DNA from: Selaginella moellendorffii
Taxonomy: Eukaryota > Streptophyta > Lycopodiopsida > Selaginellales > Selaginellaceae
Assembly (NCBI RefSeq): GCF_000143415.4
Contig: NW_003314317.1
Span: 372,001-436,000 of the forward strand
Length of the DNA stretch: 64,000 nt
Direction: 5' to 3'
The position numbers were made by a program, and so were the translations under genes. Positions 44,859 to 54,406 of this stretch are shown in pieces (position 1 is the stretch's first letter; each line of letters starts with the position of its first letter). The notes under the pieces are model-generated. The model did no database searches and was not told the origin of the DNA. It saw only the letters and a program-made list of their open reading frames with translations.

Positions 44859-45441
44859 ATGTCGTCGCGCGTGGCAGCTCTGTGGAATCATCCTGCTGGT
44901 CCCAAGACAAGTAAGTAGCGATCGATCCATCCATTTCCTTGTCTCTGCGGATCCAGCTTGCGAAATTCTTACTCCTGCCCTCTTTTCTCTCTTCGCGCGA
45001 TGAAATCTCAGTCCATTTCTGGGCGCCGACGTTCAAGTGGGGGATTTCCTTCGCCAACATTGCGGATTTCTCCAAGCCGCCGGAAAAGATCTCGTATCCT
45101 CAGCAATGCGGTGAGAGTCTCGTGTTTCTTTCCTCTACTGTGCTTGACTCAATGACCTTTCTCATGCTCTAGCCGTCACTTGCACGGGGATAATCTGGTC
45201 GAGATATAGCACTGTGATCAATCCGGTATGGTCCCTTTTCCCTCTCTGGACGAAAGAAAACTTCTTTCTTTTCGTGTTCCCAGATCAATTGGAACCTGTT
45301 CAGTGTCAACATCTTCATGGCTGGAACAGGAATCTATCAGCTCTCTCGAAAAATCAGGTTTCTTCCCGTTTTCTTCTGTAGCATCATTGAAAAGTTCTCG
45401 TGTGTCACTTCAGGCAAGACTACCTCAAAGACAAAGAGTGA
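44859..45441 (+). CDS. MPC2: Mitochondrial pyruvate carrier 2
   Basis: This is the MPC2-type subunit of the inner-membrane pyruvate carrier, which works as a heterodimer with MPC1. Exon 1 (44859-44910) gives MSSRVAALWNHPAGPKT. Exon 2 from 45012 reads HFWAPTFKWGISFANIADFS and KPPEKISYPQQC, and later exons give AVTCTGIIWSRYSTVINP, INWNLFSVNIFMAGTGIYQL and SRKIR. A final exon encodes QDYLKDKE. The FWAPTFKWG and PPEKIS(Y)PQQ segments are diagnostic. About 110 residues, the normal size. Four introns of roughly 60-100 bp. Confidence 0.95.
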
Positions 45442-45649
45442 TCGATCGGATTGGAAAGACACACAATCGCTGTTTGTACGAAGGCACTCGATCAAAACAG
45501 GCTAGCTCCGCCATTTTTTCGGGCCATCGTCCCACAAAGATTTGATTTTTCCTCTCTTCCAGACTCCAGACTTACAAATTGATTAACAGGGAAAGTACAT
45601 CACAAGAAAAAATGGTACACAAAGTCAGATCGTCGTCTAGATCTCTCCA

Positions 45650-46462
45650 TCAATTCTCCTTGACGGCCTCGTCGTTGAGAAGCTGCTTCTTCCGCTCCAC
45701 CTCGAAAGACTTCGCCGCTCTCCGGATCTTCGTCCCGGGTTTCTTGGACGCATAGAACTTGATCAATCCGGCCCACAGCTTGTACACCCAGACCAAGCTC
45801 CCGACGAGCGCCAGCGCCGACTTCGCCATCCAGCACCGCACCAGGAGCCTGGGAATCACTCCATCGGCAGCCCCGGACAAGTAGAACTTGCTGATCCGGA
45901 ACACCAGCACAGGTCCCAGCCCGACGCGAAACACCGTGAAGATGACAGTGAAGAACGGCGAGAGCCTCTCGTAGACCGTCTTCATGGCCGGGGAGATATC
46001 GCGACCCATACGGCAGATCGTCCAGATATTTTGGAAGGGGCTGGTGGCCTCGCCCACGGCCACCATCGCCATGGCGGACAGAGCTCCATGGCCGACGAAG
46101 TACCTGCAAGAGATCATGTAGCTGGAGGTGGCAATGTGGTGGAGGATGAAGAGGTAGTCGCCCGGGGCGACGAGGAGGTAGTGGGCGAGGTCGACGAGGA
46201 AGTACGCGGTGCTATACTCGAGGATCTTGTTCTGGGTCGCGGAATTGGGGGCTGCCAGATCCCAGGGCGATTGCCAGGCGTTGTATCCCGCCAGCGCCGT
46301 GATGGTGGTGCCGTGGATGATCGACACCGCGCAGCTCGCCGCCTCGTAGCGCTTGATCCCCCTCCATTTGCGGAAGAGCGTCTGGTAGGAGATCCCATAA
46401 ATCGCGGCGAAGAGCACCACCGAGTAGAGCAGCACCGGCGACCATAGATCCAAGATTGCCAT
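45650..46462 (-). CDS. TLC-domain membrane protein (TLCD4/TMEM56-like)
   Basis: A single-exon gene for a 270-residue protein with about six hydrophobic helices and a TRAM-LAG1-CLN8 (TLC) domain. Visible family features are SIIHGTTITALAGYNAW after the second helix, AYFLVDLAHYLLVAPGDYLF and ILHHIATSSYMISCRYF, where the His pair LHH is the conserved TLC signature. EATSPFQNIWTICR follows. The lysine-rich tail KKQLLNDEAVKEN could act as an ER-retention signal. It lacks the long Lag1 motif of ceramide synthases, so it is grouped with TMEM56-type proteins of unclear lipid function. Its stop lies about 200 bp beyond that of MPC2, and the two genes converge. Confidence 0.88.
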   Translation of the reverse strand: MAILDLWSPVLLYSVVLFAAIYGISYQTLFRKWRGIKRYEAASCAVSIIHGTTITALAGYNAWQSPWDLAAPNSATQNKILEYSTAYFLVDLAHYLLVAPGDYLFILHHIATSSYMISCRYFVGHGALSAMAMVAVGEATSPFQNIWTICRMGRDISPAMKTVYERLSPFFTVIFTVFRVGLGPVLVFRISKFYLSGAADGVIPRLLVRCWMAKSALALVGSLVWVYKLWAGLIKFYASKKPGTKIRRAAKSFEVERKKQLLNDEAVKEN

Positions 46463-46663
46463 GGCGAAAGAACGAACGCCCAGAAGGAAAAGAGCGTACT
46501 TTCAACCCTAAGGGAAAGGTGACTATTTCTTTGAAGGACACCTGTGCTTTACCAGCCTGTCCGTACGATGCCACCGTGGTGGTATATTCCTTCCCTTTGT
46601 GTGAGAATATGCCCGCCGGAAACGGGAATATGCGCTTTTTACGAAAATCTTGTGGATTATGGA

Positions 46664-48386
46664 TTAAGCGAATGGATTTCCAGGCCGTGTAGCGTGTGTC
46701 AATTCTTCGCGTGAAGTGTCTGGCAGCGTTTGCCACGACTGAGCCGACGAGGAACTCTCGCTGTCTATCATCGGGTTCTGGAATTGGAACTCGTGGCTGG
46801 GAGTAAAATCCTGGATGAAGTTTTATCAGAGTTACGGCTTGGAAAAGGAGAACAGAGCTTTCTCACCGGGAGACTGGTGTCCTCGGGTAGATCAAACGGG
46901 TTCGTTGATTTTCGACGAGGCTAAATCCAGAGGAGGAAACGAAAGTGAGAAGCTAGAGTTGAGTTGAGTGGTGATTGAGATCTTACCGCTGCAGCGACGG
47001 TTTCTGGTGCAAATTGTGATGGGGGAAAACTTATCTGCCAGTAGAACTATGTTGAAGATGGTAGAACAAGTTGATAGTTACCTGAGGAAAAACCAAACCC
47101 TGCGCGGTATTCGACCACATAGTTGTTTCGTGGTTTGGATGCCACATTTCTTGCCATGACGCCGAGTTTGCTGGCTGCTCCGGGGAAGTATCGAACGTAG
47201 CCCAGCCGGTAGTGCTTGCTTTGATATATGGCTGCTGCTGTACCATTTCTGGATTCTCTGGATATGGATTTTCTGGGTATGTGTTTTGTTGGGAGCTGCT
47301 TGTTGGTGCACCTGGTGAATCGTTCTGTGCGGAAAAAGGAACAAAAAGGAAGTCACAGGAATTAACTTGAGTGAGTAGCACTTACAGCAGTGGAAGGTCT
47401 CTGTGGTTCTATACGTAGAACAGGCAAATCGTCACCAAGAATCTCCCGCATTGAGCGAACTTCAGGAGAGTAGCCACCGTCGTAGTCCCTGGAAGAAACT
47501 GGCCGATCATCTGATCTTGTTCTCTGGTGAGCTTCTCGCTGCAAGCCCGGACGACGCTCTTCGAAAGAGTGGCTGCTCAGAAAGCTCGATCGGAGGCTGC
47601 TTCGTTTGCCATCTTGTTCATCTCCCTGAAAAAATACGGAAAAAAAAGAAAAGAAAAGTAAACAACGTGAGCACATTATAATAAGTTTGAGACACTGACT
47701 CTAGGTGGTGGAGGCTTGTCAGCTGAATACAGTTGGTCTACATAGATGGCTTTGACGAAGTCTCTAAGTTTCTCGGGATTTCTTCAAAAACAATTGGAAA
47801 ACGATCGGGTCAGAAGTGTTACTTTCAATTACAAGAGTCTGAAAGAGTAATCAGCCTACCACAGAGCTCTTTTTTCTTCTACCTGCTATCTGGAACAGGA
47901 TGATGCCTGGAGTCCCAGTGCTTATAATACATCTCCAAAGCTCGCTGGAAGAACATAAGAGGAAACATTTACACGATAGAATCAATCGCAACACTGGTGT
48001 TTCGGGATTTAACCTGGTTTCCACCCGCTTGGAGAGCTGCTACTTCCTCGGGAGTGAATTTGGAGAGCGAAATGGATTTTACCCGATGGCTGAATTCTCG
48101 GCTACAAAGGAAATAAGCAAGGATTAGAGCAAGCAAAGGAAAAAGTGGTAGCGTACTGGACTCCACCACAAGCCATGCACACAAAAGTCGAGAAAGTTGT
48201 GCAAACATATTGTGGTCCCTGGAAAAATCACACCAAAAGAGCCTTCTCAACAAAGAACGATCCAGAAAGAAACAAGCAAGAAGACTGTACCACGCTACCG
48301 CAATTCAAGCATTTCCTGTTGTCATCGAGCTTGGACAATCCGCGAATGATCCTCTCGTGCCTCACATCCTCCTTGTTCCGATTCAT
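46664..48386 (-). CDS. ArfGAP zinc-finger protein, AGD14-like
   Basis: This encodes a GTPase-activating protein for Arf/Sar-type GTPases of the plant AGD14 subgroup. Exon 1 starts MNRNKEDVRHERIIRGLSKL and enters the zinc finger CLNC, then 16 residues, then CMAC (the CX2CX16CX2C pattern). GVHREFSHRVKSISLSKFT contains the catalytic Arg region, followed by EEVAALQAGGNQ, YYKHWDSRHHPVPDSR and LRDFVKAIYVDQLY. The long C-terminal half is disordered, with Ser, Pro and repeated YPENP units near 47250, NPFDLPED near 46900, and ends RPGNPFA. NPF motifs bind EH-domain proteins of endocytosis. Exon joins in 46950-47100 are uncertain. Confidence 0.85.
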
Positions 48387-48879
48387 CCTTCTCTGGAACA
48401 AAGAGAAACCGCCGCCATTCCTTGCGACCTAAAATCACCAGCCCAGCTCACCTCCTTTACGCCCCTCCGCTCCCACCGACGATCGCCAAGAGGGACGCGA
48501 TCGACACACCGCCAAGCGCCGCGCGCTGGGTTGGATGCTCGAAGATTTCTTCAAGACCGTGGGGGCGGCGCCGCGACAAGACGACAACGCGAAGAACAAC
48601 ACACAAGAGAAAGAAAAAAAATAATGTTATCCACTTTCCCCAAAATTTGTAATTTAGGTCATTTATTCTTGTCAACTCTTTTTTAGGGTTTCTAGGTGGC
48701 GTTAGAAGTTTAAAGATCTTTAGTCCATTTGATGTTCTATATACAATAAATTTTTTTTGTTATGCATTGCATGTAATAATGTTTAGCTTGCTTAATAGTA
48801 GTGTTATTTTAACTTATTAATCTAACTGATCAAATAAAGTTTATAATTATAAACATGTTTGTAATTTATAAACACAAGA
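48387..48879. other. Promoter region and left half of a split AT-rich repeat
   Basis: 48387-48700 is the upstream region of the ArfGAP gene. From about 48735 the sequence matches 10670-10800 (gcatgtaa-aatgttt, gcttaata, tttataatttataaacacaaga) and is one half of a dispersed repeat interrupted by the retroelement. Confidence 0.6.
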
Positions 48880-49054
48880 TGTGAGGGCCAAGTGTACGGC
48901 TACGATGCCGTATACTAATATTAGCGTAGTGGATTTTAGTAGCCGTCGGATTGGTTTCAATCCGGACCACTCGCTCCTGTATATAAACTAGGGTTTTTGG
49001 GCTAATTGATATGCACATTTCTGTATTCCCTTTTCCATATTCCAGGCACTCACA
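48880..49054 (+). repeat. 5' LTR
   Basis: 175-bp LTR with short inverted ends TGTGA/TCACA and a TATA-like tatataaac at about 48980. It is identical to the 3' LTR except for two A/G differences. Confidence 0.95.
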
Positions 49055-49278
49055 TTGGTGGAGATGAGGGGCACCTTTGATTGTCCCTAAGGAGTGCTTG
49101 GATTTGGGATTTTGATTTAGATCTAGCTTTTGCATCGTCTAGATCTAGCTTTTTCCATTTCCTTTCTTTTGTTCTTTTTTTTGGTTTAGATCTAGCTTTT
49201 TGCGTTGTCTAGATCTACCATTTCCTTCTAGCTTTTTGTCATCTCTCTTCTTTTGCTCTTTCTTTTTCGTTCATCTTC

Positions 49279-50211
49279 ATGGTAGATCCGCAATCTCCTC
49301 CTTTGACTCTAGAGCAGCAGTTGGTACAATTGCTTGATGCTATGCGCTTGCAATTGAACAACCAAACTCAGTTGATGGCGGCGTTCACGGCACGTGGTAC
49401 AACTCCTCCTGCTCTTGGTGCTAATCCTCGCGTTCGGCCGGAGTTCTTTCGCGGGAATCCTGGGGATGATGTGTACCATTGGTTCGATCACTTCACGGTG
49501 ATTGCCACATATCATTCTTGGGATGATGCTCGACGTTTGCGTGAGTTTCCCACGTGTCTCCAAGGGACGGCGTTGCAGTGGTATAATGGTTTGAGCGCAG
49601 CCACTCGTGGGGATTGGAGTGTTCTCCCGGACGTCTTCAAACGCGCCTTCGGACATGCCGATGATTGTGATGATGCTTTCCAACAATTGCATCGTCTTCG
49701 CCAAGGGCCATCTGAGTCAGTGATGCAATTTGGCGTTCGTTTCCGAAGTCTTTTGCTTCGTGCGGAGCCAAATATGTCGGAGCGGATCAAGCTAGGAATG
49801 TTGTGGCCAGCACTTCGTCAAGATCTTGTCGGACTTGTGCATGCACTTGCTCCTGCCACCCTTGACGATGCTCTTCGCTTGGCACAACGTTATGAGACGT
49901 CGCCTCTTCCACTTCTCGCTGCACGTCCTTCCGCTCCACTTCCTATGGGTGATGGTCCTGTTCCAATGGAGGTTGATGCTGCTGCTGCTCGAGTCCAAGG
50001 ACAAGCGCGAGGACGTGGTCGTGGCCGTGATGTTCGCTGCTGGGCGTATGATGAAGTTGGTCATACTTATCGGCGTTGCCGTCGTTTTCCGGATTGGCGA
50101 CCTCCATTTCCTGGGTGGAGACCTTGGCGTCAGCAACGTCCCGTGGGTGCTGCTGCAGTGGAAGGTCTGGACACCGAGATGCATCCGAGAAACGAGGAGT
50201 CGCGCGAGTAA
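49279..50211 (+). CDS. Gag polyprotein of the Ty3/gypsy element
   Basis: An ORF of 310 codons with the retrotransposon gag core: VRPEFFRGNPGDDVYHWFDH, LQGTALQWYNGL, VLPDVFKRAFGHADD and ESVMQFGVRFRSLL. An Arg/Gly-rich stretch (QARGRGRGRDVR) precedes the nucleic-acid-binding knuckle CWAYDEVGHTYRRC, in which the second Cys of the CCHC pattern is Tyr, so zinc binding is probably lost. It overlaps the next frame by 136 bp. Confidence 0.9.
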   Translation: MVDPQSPPLTLEQQLVQLLDAMRLQLNNQTQLMAAFTARGTTPPALGANPRVRPEFFRGNPGDDVYHWFDHFTVIATYHSWDDARRLREFPTCLQGTALQWYNGLSAATRGDWSVLPDVFKRAFGHADDCDDAFQQLHRLRQGPSESVMQFGVRFRSLLLRAEPNMSERIKLGMLWPALRQDLVGLVHALAPATLDDALRLAQRYETSPLPLLAARPSAPLPMGDGPVPMEVDAAAARVQGQARGRGRGRDVRCWAYDEVGHTYRRCRRFPDWRPPFPGWRPWRQQRPVGAAAVEGLDTEMHPRNEESRE

Positions 50212-51527
50212 TGGAGGGACCTTGCGGGAATAAATCAGTGACCCCTCCATCTTTCTTTCGAGAGTATCATCAAGGGGTTCACTCGGCACCGGTTCATCCC
50301 GTGTTTACTTTCCAAGCTCGTTTTTATAACAAAAGGTCTCCTATTATTCTCTCCGTGTTGGTTGATACAGGTTCGAGTTTATCTTCTATTGCTCGACCTG
50401 TTACCACACGTTGTCGTCTACACTTGCGTCGTGCGGCGGAACCAGTTTTCATTCTTTATGGCAACGGCCGTACACATGCATGTGCACGGGATGAGGTGGA
50501 CCTAGTTGTGCGTGTGGGCGATCTCGAGCTTGAGTTGCAGTCGTTGCGGGTGGTGCCGAGTCAAGCTTTTGACCTCATTCTTGGTATGGATTGGTTGCAG
50601 GGCAATCATGCCAAGTGTGACTTTGAGGCTTCTCCCCCTTGTCTCATACTTCCTTATGTTTCATCCATTCCTCTCACTTCCATACCTCTTCGTCCCTCTA
50701 CTTCTACCTCTGCTTCCATTACTTTTGTTCCCCCACTCTTTCCTTCTGTGTTTCCATCTTGTTCTGCTTTTCCCTTTTCCGATCCCTCCGACGATCTTTG
50801 TGTTGCAGCAGTTGACCGGCTCATGAAAGAGTATTCTGATCTCTTTGAATTTGACCTATCGTCTGGGGCCAAGATTGCCACACGTCATCCGATTCCAACC
50901 GGGGATGCTCGTCCAATCAAGGTTCCTGTTTGTCGTCGGTCACCTAAGGAGATCAAGATTTTACGAGCCAACGTCAAGGAAATGCTAGAGAAGGGTGTTA
51001 TTCGGAAGTCGCGGAGTCCTTGGGCATATGAACCTCATCTTGTGACGAAGCCTCATCTTGTGACGAAGCCTGATGGGAGTATTCGTTTCTGCATCGACTA
51101 TCGCCCGTTAAACGAAGTGACGATCCCAGATGTGTATCCTCTTCCTCACACTGCTGATCTCTTAGATCGTTTGGGGCGAAGTCGTTGGTTCACCAAGCTA
51201 GATCTTGCTTCTGGGTATTGGCAAGTACCGATGGCCGAAGAAGATATTCCTAAGACTGCTTTTCGTACACCATTTGGTTTGTACGAGTTCTTGGTGATGC
51301 CGTTTGGTTTGAACAATGCTCCCGCAACTTTCCAGCGGATGATGGACGAGGTTCTTTGCGATATGCCGGAAGTGACTGCTTACTTCATTGATGATGTCTT
51401 GATCCATTCGGAGGGGACGTGGGAGGAGCACGTTCGTGATGTTTGTAAAGTGTTGGATCGGCTACGGGATGTTGGTTTAAAGCTGAAGCGGTCAAAGTGC
51501 GTGTTTTGGGTACCGTATTTCTCGTGA
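50076..51527 (+). CDS. Pol part 1: protease and reverse transcriptase, broken 3' end
   Basis: This frame is one step from gag. Coding likeness in it starts near 50165; upstream it is only the overlap. The aspartic protease site is SVLVDTGSSLSS, with FDLILGMDWLQ later. Reverse transcriptase shows RKSRSPWA, FCIDYRPLNEVTIPDVYPLP, WFTKLDLASGYWQVPM, FLVMPFGLNNAPATFQRMMD and the active site TAYFIDDVLIHS (FIDD). An 18-bp in-frame tandem duplication (51033-51068) doubles PHLVTK. The frame ends at 51527 just after KRSKCVF, where a one-base difference in a T run near 51502 shifts it from part 2. Confidence 0.92.
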   Translation: MPSFSGLATSISWVETLASATSRGCCCSGRSGHRDASEKRGVARVMEGPCGNKSVTPPSFFREYHQGVHSAPVHPVFTFQARFYNKRSPIILSVLVDTGSSLSSIARPVTTRCRLHLRRAAEPVFILYGNGRTHACARDEVDLVVRVGDLELELQSLRVVPSQAFDLILGMDWLQGNHAKCDFEASPPCLILPYVSSIPLTSIPLRPSTSTSASITFVPPLFPSVFPSCSAFPFSDPSDDLCVAAVDRLMKEYSDLFEFDLSSGAKIATRHPIPTGDARPIKVPVCRRSPKEIKILRANVKEMLEKGVIRKSRSPWAYEPHLVTKPHLVTKPDGSIRFCIDYRPLNEVTIPDVYPLPHTADLLDRLGRSRWFTKLDLASGYWQVPMAEEDIPKTAFRTPFGLYEFLVMPFGLNNAPATFQRMMDEVLCDMPEVTAYFIDDVLIHSEGTWEEHVRDVCKVLDRLRDVGLKLKRSKCVFWVPYFS

Positions 51528-51531
51528 GGGT

Positions 51532-53670
51532 TTGCAAGTTGATCCTGACAAACTTGTGGCTGTTCTAAAGTTCCCTACTCCGAAATGTGTGAATGATGTG
51601 CAACGCTTGTTGGGTAAGGTGCAGTATCTCGGTCGTTTTGTGGATCATCTTTCCGATCGCACTACACCATTGCGAGCGTTGCTGAAGTCATCAACGTCAT
51701 CTTTCATCTGGTCTCCGGATTGTGAGCGGGCGTTCGTGGATCTCAAAGAGCTATTGACGACTCCTCCGGTTTTGGCATATCCTGACTACACTCGACCTTT
51801 TATTTTGCACGTGGATGCTTCTGACATTGGTCTTGGAGGTGTGTTGATGCAAGAGAGCTCGAGTGTGCCTGGTCAGCGCCATCCCATTGCATACATAAGC
51901 CGTACATTACAACCAGCGGAGATGAACTACTCCACGACGGAGAAGGAGTGTTTAGCAGCAGTCTGGGGTTTCGAGAAACTTCATGCATATCTACATGGTT
52001 CTCGGACGTTACTTGAAAGTGACCATGCTGCTGTTACTTCATTATTGAAGCGGAAGAACCTGGTTGGTCGTACGGCTCGATGGGCTTTAAAGCTTCAGAT
52101 ATATGATTTCGATGTTGTTCATCGCCCAGGGAGTTCTATGGCTGATGCTGATGCCCTTTCTCGAGCTCCTCTTCCTTCTCCACTCACTTCTCATGTTTCT
52201 GACGAACCTGTTGTTCCAGCGTCTGTGGATTTTCTAGATGAGGATTCTGTGCCGTCGGCGGTTGCTGTCCTTGACGTTCAGTGTCCACAGGGCGCAGAGC
52301 AAGATCTACCTTCTCTTGATGAGGTTCGCGAGGCTCAAAAGATTGAGCCGTGGATTCAAAGGCTTCGAGATGGGTTTGAGAATCTTACATCACTTGCTAA
52401 TGACTTGCCTTTCTGGCATTTACATTCTCAATATCGCCTTGAAGATGGCCTTCTTTATTTTGTGGGGACGGATCCTGATGATCATTTACGGCTGGTGGTG
52501 CCTTCGGTGTTTATTCCGCGGTTTCTCCATGCCTACCATGATTCTCCTGTTCTAGGTGGGCATATGGGACACCGTCGTGTCACCGAGAAGCTGCGCAGGT
52601 CTTTCTATTGGCCGGAGATGCGACGTGATATTATCCGGTATGTGCGTAGCTGCGTTTGGTGCCAAGCTCGTAATACTCCCCCTTGTGCTGCGGAAGGACG
52701 GTTGGAGTCAATTGCAGTTTCCCGTCCGTTTGAGTTGGTGGCGTTTGATCTTATGGGACCTTTTCCACGATCGACTGCTGGCAATGAGTATGTTATTATT
52801 GCTTCTGACTACTTGACTCGTTGGGTGGAAGTTGGTGCTCTTGCTAGCGCCTCTGCAACTGCTGTTGGATACTTCCTCCTCAATCGAGTGGTGTTCCAGC
52901 ATTCTTGTCCAGAGCGGATTCTTTCGGATAATGGTCCTGCATTTATGGCTGAGGTATTTCATGTTTTGACATCTCGGTTGGGGATACGCCACACTTTTAC
53001 GAGTGCTTATCATCCACAATCAGACAGTCTGGTGGAACGGCTCGTTCGGACATTTAAAGGGATGATTGCGAAGTATGTGAACTTTCAGCATTCGGATTGG
53101 GATGGTTATTTGCCGTCTCTTCGGTATGCCTATGTCACAGGGGTGCAGAGTTCTGTTGGTGCTTCACCATATAAACTTCTATATGGTCATGATCCAATTT
53201 TACCAACAGAGTTGGGTTTACCTTCGCGATTGCCACGAGCTCCTGATGCTAGGTCATGGGATCAGTATTTGACAAGCATTCTTCCACTTGTCCGAGCAGA
53301 GTCTGCCGAACACTTAGGCCGCGTACAAGTGGGACAACAACGGCGCTACAACTCCCATCATCGTCCACCTGCGGAGTACAAAGTGGATGATTTGGTGTTA
53401 GTCCGTTTTCCCCATCTTACGGTACGTGGTTTATCTAAGGGGCTCCTTGTGCAGTGGAAAGGACCGTATCGGGTGTTGCGGCAAGTTGGACCGCAAGTTT
53501 ATGAGGTTCGGCATGACGTTCAGCAAGCCGATCCTCCAGAGATTGTGCATGTGCAGCGGTTAAAACGCTTCATACAAAGGGATCAGGAGCAGTTAATATC
53601 GTCTACAGATCCGCCGATGCCTCCTCCTGACGTTCCTCCAGATCCCGGCCCATCTACAAGAGAACCCTGA
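51532..53670 (+). CDS. Pol part 2: RNase H and integrase
   Basis: This frame carries the rest of pol: the thumb (LLGKVQYLGRFVDHLSDRTT), RNase H with LHVDASDIGLGGVLM, TEKECLAAVWGFEKLHAYLH and DHAAVTSLL, and the integrase. The integrase zinc region is GGHMGHRRVTEKLRRSFYWP to SCVWCQ, and the catalytic triad is D in AFDLMGPFP, D in LSDNGPAF and E in VERLVRTFKG. A GPY/F-type module (VQWKGPYRVLRQVGPQVYEV) follows and the end is Pro-rich. It begins one base out of step with part 1, so the two are pieces of one original pol frame. Confidence 0.93.
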   Translation: MQVDPDKLVAVLKFPTPKCVNDVQRLLGKVQYLGRFVDHLSDRTTPLRALLKSSTSSFIWSPDCERAFVDLKELLTTPPVLAYPDYTRPFILHVDASDIGLGGVLMQESSSVPGQRHPIAYISRTLQPAEMNYSTTEKECLAAVWGFEKLHAYLHGSRTLLESDHAAVTSLLKRKNLVGRTARWALKLQIYDFDVVHRPGSSMADADALSRAPLPSPLTSHVSDEPVVPASVDFLDEDSVPSAVAVLDVQCPQGAEQDLPSLDEVREAQKIEPWIQRLRDGFENLTSLANDLPFWHLHSQYRLEDGLLYFVGTDPDDHLRLVVPSVFIPRFLHAYHDSPVLGGHMGHRRVTEKLRRSFYWPEMRRDIIRYVRSCVWCQARNTPPCAAEGRLESIAVSRPFELVAFDLMGPFPRSTAGNEYVIIASDYLTRWVEVGALASASATAVGYFLLNRVVFQHSCPERILSDNGPAFMAEVFHVLTSRLGIRHTFTSAYHPQSDSLVERLVRTFKGMIAKYVNFQHSDWDGYLPSLRYAYVTGVQSSVGASPYKLLYGHDPILPTELGLPSRLPRAPDARSWDQYLTSILPLVRAESAEHLGRVQVGQQRRYNSHHRPPAEYKVDDLVLVRFPHLTVRGLSKGLLVQWKGPYRVLRQVGPQVYEVRHDVQQADPPEIVHVQRLKRFIQRDQEQLISSTDPPMPPPDVPPDPGPSTREP

Positions 53671-53702
53671 TGGCCTTCCATTATTCCGAGAGGAGGGGAT
53701 GA

Positions 53703-53877
53703 TGTGAGGGCCAAGTGTACGGCTACGATGCCGTATACTAATATTAGCGTAGTGGATTTTGGTAGCCGTCGGATTGGTTTCAATCCGGACCACTCGCTCC
53801 TGTATATAAGCTAGGGTTTTTGGGCTAATTGATATGCACATTTCTGTATTCCCTTTTCCATATTCCAGGCACTCACA
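53703..53877 (+). repeat. 3' LTR
   Basis: Second 175-bp LTR. It differs from the 5' copy in ttttggtag (for ttttagtag) and tataagc (for tataaac). Confidence 0.95.
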
Positions 53878-54060
53878 AAGATTAATTTTATTGTAGATGG
53901 TAGAATAAAAAAGAATATACTAGAAAGGGTTTAAGAAAGTTTATAAATTAGAAATATGTTTATAAATTATAAATACAACATTAATCTAAATGAATAACAA
54001 ACTGTTAGATGGTAAATTATCTTAAAATATCTAAAACCCCACAGATTTGCTAACCAAAAA
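53878..54060. repeat. Right half of the interrupted AT-rich repeat
   Basis: This continues the repeat begun at 48735: aagattaattt, gtagatggtagaata, aagaatatactagaa and ctgttagatggta occur in the same order at 10790-10930. Confidence 0.75.
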
Positions 54061-54345
54061 TGACAACTATATTAACAAAGAATTTGATTCTCTAGGTGTC
54101 AAATGAAGAAAAATACTGGCTATTCTCTTGATCAGTGGGGCAATCCTAGCCCCAAAGCTGTGTTCTCTGAAGAGTGGATGGTTGCGTTTGCTAGAAGCTC
54201 TTGGATTCAAGTCCTGTTCTGGAGGATGTTGTAGTAAGGCAAACTCTGGATGCCTCAGATTGGCAAGCAAGGCTTATTTGTGCTCTTCATGAGTTAAAGC
54301 TGGATTTTCCTTGATGCTACCAAGGTCCCTTTATCCTGTGCTGAT
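54061..54345 (+). pseudogene. Condensed partial copy of the adjacent F-box gene
   Basis: Short blocks of the F-box gene occur here in the right order but with most of the sequence between them deleted: tggctattctct, gctgtgttct, gaagagtggatg, gcgtttg, agctcttggattc, gtcctgttctggagga and gagttaaagctggat. It is a dead tandem copy reduced to about a quarter of the original length. Confidence 0.75.
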
Positions 54346-54406
54346 ATGGTCATGGTGTAAGGGTTAGGGCAAGTTTAAAAAGACTCCTTTTCTAGGGTTT
54401 CTCATA

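Larger units (their letters stand above)
48880..53877 (+). mobile_element. Ty3/gypsy LTR retrotransposon
   Basis: A complete 5.0-kb element: two 175-bp LTRs starting TGTGAGGGCC and ending CACTCACA, a TTGGTGGAGATG primer-site-like word after the left LTR, gag, then protease, reverse transcriptase, RNase H and integrase in Ty3 order, and a purine-rich gagaggagggga tract before the right LTR. The LTRs differ at two positions only, so insertion is recent. The flanks are aaga on both sides (aagat if the first LTR base is shared). The coding region has frame changes near 50165 and 51510, so this copy probably cannot act alone. No chromodomain is visible at the integrase end. Confidence 0.96.
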
